Shown here: positions 51,691 to 56,828 of the stretch, one piece after another
Numbering within the stretch: position 1 is the first letter of the stretch
Layout: each line of letters begins with the position of its first letter
DNA from: Nitrospirota bacterium
GTDB lineage: Bacteria; Nitrospirota_A; Leptospirillia; Leptospirillales; Leptospirillaceae
Assembly: GCA_021829515.1 (NCBI GenBank)
Contig: JAKBPM010000005.1
Coordinates: forward strand, 1 to 56,828
Reading direction: 5' to 3'
Length of the DNA stretch: 56,828 nucleotides
Notes under the pieces: generated by a model
Database searches by the model: none
What the model was told of the DNA's origin: nothing
What the model saw: the letters and a program-made list of their open reading frames with translations, nothing else
Program-made: the position numbers and the translations under genes

Positions 51691-53020
51691 TATGACGCCA
51701 AAGCGTAATTCTGCTGATTCCCAGAATGGATGCTGCTGCTTCGATCTTCCCGTTTGAAGAGCGAAGGGCTTTTTCAATTCTGCGACGTTCAAACAGTTCC
51801 GGGTCAAGAGAATCTTCGTAATAGGGATGGGTTTCCTCATGGCTTTTATCTGTCTGTGGATAGAACCCGGTGGACCCCTTTTGTACGGACTCCGGCAGGT
51901 CCGAAAGTTCTATGGGCCTATGTGGATCGGAAACGGCCAGGACAGACTCTACCAAATGTTTCAACTCCCTTATGTTTCCGGGAAAGTGATAAGAGGAAAG
52001 GGCCTGCATGGCTTCTGATGAAAATGAAGATGAGGAACTCCTGTTTTGTTTTTGAAAGATCGAACGGAAATGTTCGACAAGAATGGGGAGGTCTTCGGTT
52101 CGTTTCCTGAGGGGAGGAATCTGGAGGGAGAGTCCATTCAGGCGATAGAAAAGGTCCGGTCTCATCCGTCCTTCCCGAAGAAGCTTTTCAGGGTCCTCGT
52201 TTGTTGCGGCAATGATCCTTGTCGAGATGGCTTGGGACTGGTTCGAACCCATGGGCTCAAAGCTGCCATCTTCCAGAAATCGCAATAATCGCGTCTGGAC
52301 AGCAGGGGGAATATTCTCAATTTCATCAATAAAGAGTGTGCCGCCATGCGCTCGGGAAAGTCTCCCGCTCTGGGAAGAAACAGCTCCGGTAAAGGCGCCC
52401 CTCTGGTGGCCGAAAAGTGCGTCTTCCACCAGGGTCTCCGGAATGACAGAAAGATCAAGTGCGACAAAGGGGCCATGAGATCTGCGGCTTCTTTCATGGA
52501 TCAGACGGGCGAGGCATTCTTTGCCGGTTCCTGTTTCTCCAATAAGTAGCACCGGGATTTCGGTTTTTGCGATACGTGTGAGTTTTTCCAGAAAGGGTTC
52601 TGCCCAGTCTCTGGATGCGACAAAAGTATGCTGTTGGTTTTTCGGGAGGGAGTCATGCAATAAGGGTTGGAACGATTTGAGGAGAAGTGGATAGCCGCTC
52701 AGATCGGAGCTGATCCTTTCCGTATTGATGCTGATATTGCCAAATGTTGGCTCAAGACATGGTTGGGGAATCCCCCGTTCCGATAATGGATTGGAAAAGA
52801 AATGGGATATTTTCTGGCAGCTCCCGGAACAAATCTTCCCCTCCAGGGAGTCCGGACATAGAGAACCGATGCTTTCGGTTGTCAGTCCCAACGACTGCGA
52901 GGCAGAATCGGATATCCATGCAATCCGGAACAGATGGTCGATCAACACCATGGGAGAATTGGTGGCTTTTGAGATCGGTTCCATGATGGCGTTCAGGTTG
53001 ATTTTGGATTGGGGTGCCAT
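51650..53020 (-). CDS. Sigma-54-dependent transcriptional activator (PAS-AAA+-Fis)
   Basis: A 456-residue bacterial enhancer-binding protein. Residues 15-120 are PAS-like and carry three close cysteines (LCPDSLEGKICSGSC, Cys55, 64, 68) that could bind a metal or cluster or sense redox. The AAA+ domain has Walker A GETGTGKE (161-168), the sigma-54-contacting GAFTGA (208-213), Walker B GGTLFIDEIE and the arginine region RPDLFYRL. A Fis-type helix-turn-helix (IEAAASILGISRITLWRHMK) ends the protein. ATG 53020 is chosen over ATG 53050 because AGGAG is seven bases upstream. There is no receiver domain, so it answers its own signal. Confidence 0.93.
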   Translation of the reverse strand: MAPQSKINLNAIMEPISKATNSPMVLIDHLFRIAWISDSASQSLGLTTESIGSLCPDSLEGKICSGSCQKISHFFSNPLSERGIPQPCLEPTFGNISINTERISSDLSGYPLLLKSFQPLLHDSLPKNQQHTFVASRDWAEPFLEKLTRIAKTEIPVLLIGETGTGKECLARLIHERSRRSHGPFVALDLSVIPETLVEDALFGHQRGAFTGAVSSQSGRLSRAHGGTLFIDEIENIPPAVQTRLLRFLEDGSFEPMGSNQSQAISTRIIAATNEDPEKLLREGRMRPDLFYRLNGLSLQIPPLRKRTEDLPILVEHFRSIFQKQNRSSSSSFSSEAMQALSSYHFPGNIRELKHLVESVLAVSDPHRPIELSDLPESVQKGSTGFYPQTDKSHEETHPYYEDSLDPELFERRRIEKALRSSNGKIEAAASILGISRITLWRHMKRLNMKQNSFHF

Positions 53021-53070
53021 TCTCCCACTCCTGTTCTGTTTTTCAGACATATGGGGATTTCCCGGACGGG

Positions 53071-53160
53071 TGGCGGAGAGAGAGGGATTTGAACCCCCGC
53101 TGGAGTTCCCCCCAGAGTTGATTTCGAGTCAACCGCCTTCAGCCTCTCGGCCATCTCTCC
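53071..53160 (-). tRNA. tRNA-Ser(CGA)
   Basis: A 90-nt class II tRNA: acceptor GGAGAGA/TCTCTCC, discriminator G, encoded CCA, a long variable arm (CTGGGGGGAACTCCAG), and anticodon loop CTCGAAA, giving anticodon CGA for UCG codons. It sits between tadA and the sigma-54 activator gene, all on the minus strand, with 19 and 50 bp gaps. Confidence 0.95.
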
Positions 53161-53173
53161 ACAGATTTTTCTG

Positions 53174-53203
53174 ATTCTATCATAGATGGTCTTGTGGTCC
53201 CAA
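53174..53203 (-). promoter_or_regulatory. Promoter of tRNA-Ser(CGA) inside the tadA end
   Basis: On the minus strand TTGGGA (53203-53198), an 18-base spacer and TAGAAT (53179-53174), preceded by TGA, form an extended -10 promoter. The start would be about 7 nt before the tRNA. It overlaps the last codons of tadA. Confidence 0.5.
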
Positions 53204-53659
53204 ACGTTTTTTAAGAAAAAAGTTTCGAAGCAGTTCTTGAACAGGTCCATCGAGAATACCTTCCCGGACAACAATTTTATGAGACCATCTTGGGTCGTTT
53301 TGGAGGTCATACAAAGAGCCCATGACTCCGGATCGGGGTTCCCTGACAGAAAAGACAACTTCTGTGACTCTGGCTTCCATGATCGCTCCAAAGCACATTG
53401 GGCAAGGTTCGACAGTGACGTAAAGGGAGGCTCCAGTGAGCCTGTAATTTTTGATTGTCTGGGCAGCTTTTCGAATTGCAAGTATTTCGGCGTGTCCTGT
53501 TGGGTCAAAGGTACTTATGCGAGCGTTATGAGCAGTCGAAAGGACCTTGTCTCCCAATAAAAGAACGGCTCCAACCGGGACTTCGTCGATCAGGACAGCT
53601 TTTTCTGCTTCTGAAATCGCCAATTCCATAAAATACTGATCTTTTTCGAATTGTGACAT
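53180..53659 (-). CDS. tadA: tRNA adenosine(34) deaminase
   Basis: Converts A34 to inosine in tRNA-Arg(ACG), 159 residues. The deaminase zinc motifs are TGHAEILAIRKA (His and catalytic Glu) and VTVEPCPMCFGAIMEARV (two Cys). The N-terminal EVPVGAVLLLGDKV is typical. AAGGTGAT precedes ATG 53659. It is divergent from the TPR gene at 53712, with 52 bp between them. Confidence 0.95.
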   Translation of the reverse strand: MSQFEKDQYFMELAISEAEKAVLIDEVPVGAVLLLGDKVLSTAHNARISTFDPTGHAEILAIRKAAQTIKNYRLTGASLYVTVEPCPMCFGAIMEARVTEVVFSVREPRSGVMGSLYDLQNDPRWSHKIVVREGILDGPVQELLRNFFLKKRLGPQDHL

Positions 53660-53711
53660 ATATCACCTTTTTTAATCTGGAAAAACGGGTTGTTTCTGAT
53701 AGAATCGAAAA

Positions 53712-54530
53712 ATGAAAAAATTATTGTCCGGTCTTTTGTCGACCTTTTTCCTTTCAATTGTTCCCCTGCCGCTTTGGGCCATTCCCCTTGCGACCCCATC
53801 TGATCCTGTGGAATTACAGAAGAAGCTTCCAAAAATGGCCTCGCTTATTATGAAAGGAAAAGCCGGTCTTGCGCTACCTGAGCTTAAAAAACTCGATCGC
53901 CGTTATCCTGACCATGCAAGTGTGCATTTTCTGACAGGAATTGCCTATGGAAAGCTTGGAATGAATGAAGAAGCTGTGCATGAAGAAAAACAGGCCCTTT
54001 CCAATAACCCACAATATGTGCCAGCCCGTATTTCCTTGGGCATTGCCGAAGGAAATACGGGTCACTTCCAGCAGGAAATCCGGGAGGAGAGAATTGTTCT
54101 CGCCTCAGACCTCAAAAACGAGTCTGCATGGGAGGCGACCGGTTGGGCGTACGCTTCGCTCGCAAAATGGAGTCTTGCCAGAGAAGCGGAAGAGCAGGCT
54201 GTCCGCCTGAATCCTTTTGATGATCAGGCACATATGGTTCTGGGCATTTCCTTGGCTCATCTGGGATTTTACCAGGAAGCCCTTATGGAAGAACTGAAGG
54301 CAAAAAAGCTCAACCCAAAAGATGGGGGGACACTGCGGGCCATTACCTGGATCAAAACGCTGATTGCTCCCGAGCATCCTCAAAAACATGAAAAAGAGGA
54401 TCAGACGATCAATCCGTTGCTTGCGCCGGATCAGGGAGATATTCCCCAGGGCGCTCCCGGAATCATTCCCCAGTCCGGGGGAATAAATTCCGGAAATTCT
54501 GGTAACCTGAGGGCTCCTGCAAGACCTTAG
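53712..54530 (+). CDS. Exported TPR protein
   Basis: A 272-residue protein. A signal peptide (LLSGLLSTFFLSIVPLPLWA) is followed by five or six TPR units between residues 35 and 210 (ASVHFLTGIAYGKLGMNEEA; VPARISLGIAEGNTGHFQQE; AHMVLGISLAHLGFYQEA). A low-complexity Pro/Gly/Asn tail ends the protein. It is probably a periplasmic interaction module; partners are unknown. It is transcribed toward tRNA-Ser(TGA), which has its own promoter. Confidence 0.75.
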   Translation: MKKLLSGLLSTFFLSIVPLPLWAIPLATPSDPVELQKKLPKMASLIMKGKAGLALPELKKLDRRYPDHASVHFLTGIAYGKLGMNEEAVHEEKQALSNNPQYVPARISLGIAEGNTGHFQQEIREERIVLASDLKNESAWEATGWAYASLAKWSLAREAEEQAVRLNPFDDQAHMVLGISLAHLGFYQEALMEELKAKKLNPKDGGTLRAITWIKTLIAPEHPQKHEKEDQTINPLLAPDQGDIPQGAPGIIPQSGGINSGNSGNLRAPARP

Positions 54531-54616
54531 CGGTTTGCTTTTTTAAGATCTGAGCGTGTGTTGTCAGGTTTTTCAAAGATTCGCTTAGAGTGAGTGTGGA
54601 AGAACATCTTCTTTTG

Positions 54617-54625
54617 TGGTACATT
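54617..54625 (+). promoter_or_regulatory. Extended -10 element of tRNA-Ser(TGA)
   Basis: TGGTACATT fits an extended -10 (TGnTACATT). The start would be near 54632, five bases before the tRNA. No clear -35 is seen. Confidence 0.4.
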
Positions 54626-54636
54626 TTCAGCCGTTT

Positions 54637-54722
54637 GGAGGGGTGGCCGAGTGGTCGATGGCGGCGGTCTTGAAAACCGTAGAGCGAAAGCTCCGTGGGT
54701 TCGAATCCTACCCCCTCCGCCA
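54637..54722 (+). tRNA. tRNA-Ser(TGA)
   Basis: An 86-nt class II tRNA: acceptor GGAGGGG/CCCCTCC, discriminator G, encoded CCA, anticodon loop CTTGAAA (anticodon TGA), variable arm around GAGCGAAAGCTC and T arm GTTCGAAT. Confidence 0.95.
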
Positions 54723-55159
54723 AATCCCATCTCTTTTCAGAACGCTTCCGGTGAGAGCCAGAATGCGTCTCGCCCACTTTCCCCTGTTGGGTCAATCCAT
54801 TTGCCCCAGTGTGTGTTTCCATTCAGATCCAAAGATCCTTCCTCCAAACTCCTGAAGCGTTAGTCCGATCTGATCGCTTCATTCTGTCGGCCGGAAAGGT
54901 TCAAGTTTTTTTTGACTTGTTCCCGAGCAGGGAGAAGGTCCTGAGTATGGGGTAAATGTGGTGTTGGTATCACTGAATAATGGTTTTTGTATTGAATGTT
55001 TGTCTCGTTTTGGGGTATCCTTTGTGGCCGCTCCCGCTAGCCGGACCGTCCTGTTTTTGACATTCGAGATGAATGGATCAGCCTCATGACCGGATGGTAG
55101 GGGGCTTTATACTGTATTGTGTTTATTTTGAACAAATGTTCGAGACCAGTAGTGATTTT
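54723..55159 (+). other. 437-bp gap between two tRNA-Ser genes
   Basis: No credible gene. Frames crossing it are translations of tRNA sequence. A TATACT at 55108-55113 upstream of tRNA-Ser(GCT) might be a -10 element, without a good -35. Confidence 0.4.
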
Positions 55160-55253
<94 letters not shown>

Positions 55254-55366
55254 ATAAGGATTTTCTTGTATTCCTTCCAAAACACCCTCCTCTAAAAATT
55301 GACTTTTTGGAACAATTTTGGAACACTGAGCCTCGAAGAATGCATTCACTTCAGGGAGGTGCTTCA

Positions 55367-56341
55367 GTGGCTACGATCGACAAACGAGGCGATCTGCAAT
55401 GGCGAGCCCAGATCCGGCGTAAGGGCTACCCTGTTCAGAGAAAGACATTCAATTCCCGGGCGGAGGCGGAAGCCTGGGCCGCCGTGGTTGAATCGGAAAT
55501 GGCCCGGGGTGTCTTTGTCTCCCGGTTCGAATCGGAATCAACCACGCTCAAAGATGCGCTGGACCGCTATAAACAGGAAATACTTCCGACGAAGAAGAGT
55601 CAGGTTTCTGTCCTGTCGCAGATCCGACTCCTTTCGGACCGCCTCGGGCGATATTCCCTTGCCTCTATCACTCCGACCCTTATTGCCAAATATCGAGATG
55701 AACGGGGAAAAGAGGTCGGACCCCAATCCGTCAAACATGACCTATCCCTCCTCTCCCGTCTGTTCAACGTGGCCATCAAGGAATGGGGAATCGCTCTTCC
55801 CATGGGAAACCCCGTGCGGCAGATCCGGATGCCCAGATTGCCATCAGGCCGGGAGCGAAGGGTTTCTTCCGGAGAAATGGAAAAGGTCGCCACAGTCTCC
55901 GGATCGGGAGAGTTTGGAGATCTGCTCCGGTTTACTGTAGAAACCGGCATGAGACGGGGAGAGATTGCCTCCATGCGGTGGGAACATCTGGACCTCAAAA
56001 AACGAATTCTCCGGATCCCAGAGACGAAGAACGGCACACCAAGAACTGTTCCATTGTCCCAGGAGGCGGTCCGGATCCTCTCAGATCTTCCCCGGCGGCT
56101 TGATGGTTCTGTATGGAGTTTCTCTCCCAATTGGCTTTCCCATATCTTTGCCGATTCTTGCAAGAAGGCCGGGATCGAGGATCTTCATTTTCACGATCTC
56201 CGGCACGAGGCTACCAGTCGGTTCTTTGAGAAGGGCCTGAATCCAATGCAGGTGGCTGCGATTACCGGGCATAAGACCTTGCAGATGCTCAAGCGCTATA
56301 CCCACTTGAAGGCCGAGGATCTGGCGCAGTTGCTGAATTGA
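55367..56341 (+). CDS. Tyrosine recombinase (phage-type integrase)
   Basis: A 324-residue site-specific recombinase. Residues 1-45 (VATIDKRGDLQWRAQIRRKG) form an arm-binding-like beta domain, then a SAM-like core-binding domain to about 150. The catalytic domain has Arg in VETGMRRGEIASMRW, Lys in the hairpin ETKNGTPRTVPL, HDLRHEATSRF (HxxR), GHKTLQMLKRYTHL (His and nucleophile Tyr). All catalytic residues are intact. GTG 55367 with GGGAGG seven bases upstream is preferred; the frame also runs back into the tRNA, which cannot be coding. Confidence 0.92.
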   Translation: MATIDKRGDLQWRAQIRRKGYPVQRKTFNSRAEAEAWAAVVESEMARGVFVSRFESESTTLKDALDRYKQEILPTKKSQVSVLSQIRLLSDRLGRYSLASITPTLIAKYRDERGKEVGPQSVKHDLSLLSRLFNVAIKEWGIALPMGNPVRQIRMPRLPSGRERRVSSGEMEKVATVSGSGEFGDLLRFTVETGMRRGEIASMRWEHLDLKKRILRIPETKNGTPRTVPLSQEAVRILSDLPRRLDGSVWSFSPNWLSHIFADSCKKAGIEDLHFHDLRHEATSRFFEKGLNPMQVAAITGHKTLQMLKRYTHLKAEDLAQLLN

Positions 56342-56357
56342 AGGGATTATACTGGGC

Positions 56358-56580
56358 ATGAGCAAACACCAGAAATTGTTTGATTTGATCAAGAACAATC
56401 TGCTCCACGTGCGCTTCGAAGAAGATTCTCAGACAGCTCTTGGAATTGGGTTTGAGAAAAAAGGGGAAAAGGTTCCCATGTCGTTTTTGGTAGAAGTGAT
56501 ACACAGGATATTTTGAATTTTCAAGAGAAGGATGGGGATGTTCCCATATGTCAAGCCACCCCTGGAATGCTTCCCGGTTG
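56358..56580 (+). pseudogene. HicA-like toxin gene broken by frameshifts
   Basis: The first frame (ATG 56358) reads SKHQKLFDLIKNN then VRFEE, like HicA N-termini. The matching helix ILRQLLELG continues in frame +1 (from 56425), and the HicA core RGKGSHVVFGRSDTQDIL with NFQEKDGDVP appears in frame +2 (from 56462). HicA has a conserved Gly-Ser-His active site at that place. The A-rich run at 56453-56470 is a likely slip site. No HicB partner is seen next to it. Confidence 0.5.
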
Positions 56581-56690
56581 CTCCATGCCTTGCAGGATCA
56601 AAAACTTAGGACGAATTTTTCTCCTGCGCAGACGACCGCTCCCGAGCGCAAGACAAACAAGAATCCTATTCCGCCAGACGATAACGAACT

Positions 56691-56828
56691 TCACGACCGG
56701 CGAATCGGGGAATAAAAGCGGCAATATCCCATCGGGCTCACGGGACCTTCGACGACTTCACAGAGCCCCATCATCCCCATCATTTTGCCTTTCATTCCTT
56801 CCATTGGCATTCCCTGCATCATTTGGCC
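56691..56828 (-). CDS. Met-rich protein, C-terminal part (5' end outside window)
   Basis: The minus strand is open from the window edge to TGA at 56693-56691, giving 45 residues. The visible part has nine Met in its first 20 residues (QMMQGMPMEGMKGKMMGMM), then LCEVVEGPVSPMGYC with two Cys, and ends RRS. Met-rich tracts often bind Cu(I) or Ag(I) in periplasmic proteins. The family cannot be named from this fragment. It is convergent with the integrase and HicA-like genes. Confidence 0.5.
   Translation of the reverse strand, partial: GQMMQGMPMEGMKGKMMGMMGLCEVVEGPVSPMGYCRFYSPIRRS

Noticed and set aside
51481..51708. 75-codon plus-strand frame over the sigma-54 promoter region
   Set aside because: No ribosome site and Cys-rich random composition; it overlaps the proposed regulatory sites and the end of the activator gene antisense.
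52725..53174. 149-codon plus-strand frame crossing tRNA-Ser(CGA)
   Set aside because: It reads antisense through the activator gene and across a tRNA gene.
56289..56504. 71-codon minus-strand frame at the integrase end
   Set aside because: Shadow of the integrase end and the HicA-like sequence; no ribosome site.

Overview
The window is chromosomal DNA of a Gram-negative bacterium: it encodes Pal and OmpA-type lipoproteins, a LapA/LapB-like protein and several lipobox proteins. Base composition is near even by eye, TTG and GTG starts are frequent, and genes are packed with short or overlapping junctions. The gene mix (c-di-GMP enzymes, DsrE/TusA sulfur carriers, many exported proteins) and general style remind me of Leptospirillum (Nitrospirota, acidophilic iron oxidisers). 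That placement is recognition, not proof; no marker gene decides it.

Layout. 1-654: truncated exported coiled-coil repeat protein (minus). 860-7098: a YhaO/YhaN-like nuclease-ATPase pair facing a CPD photolyase. 7242-11743: a CrtI-like oxidoreductase, a methyltransferase and a complete AmmeMemoRadiSam operon (amrB-amrA-amrS) with a possible folded leader. 12150-15209: small exported protein, tRNA-Arg(TCG), HAD hydrolase and pgi. 15415-25066: a long plus-strand run of core genes, rplU-rpmA-obgE-proB-proA-nadD-rsfS-lapAB-comF-dinG. 25063-35004: diguanylate cyclase, BI-1 family protein, ilvE, polA, TPR protein, membrane protein, coaE, galU, thiL and a DUF2062 protein. 34967-42219: envelope proteins (two OmpA-domain lipoproteins, a Lys/Ala/Pro-rich exported protein with a long structured leader, two further lipoproteins), rnr and a coiled-coil protein. 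42589-47771: initiator tRNA, lpdA, a PAS/degenerate-GGDEF protein, a secreted phosphoesterase, and dsrE-tusA. 47869-50989: mazG, trpD2-like and HD-GYP genes on the minus strand. 51282-53659: tadA, tRNA-Ser(CGA), a sigma-54 activator and a 43-residue membrane peptide. 53712-56828: TPR protein, tRNA-Ser(TGA), tRNA-Ser(GCT) and the left end of a probable integrated element (tyrosine integrase, broken HicA-like gene, partial Met-rich protein).

The most interesting unit is at 51282-53020. A PAS-AAA+-Fis activator of sigma-54 RNA polymerase is followed by a cluster of seven GTTTC/GAAAC half-sites, a good -24/-12 promoter, a 43-aa single-pass membrane peptide, and a hairpin terminator. This looks like a self-contained sigma-54-controlled micro-protein module. 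Second is the roughly 300-nt leader of the exported Lys-rich protein (37007-37307), with four perfect stems in a row. Third are a possible three-way-junction element before amrB and a LapA-LapB fusion.

All functional calls are from reading motifs by eye. No searches, folding or phylogeny were run.
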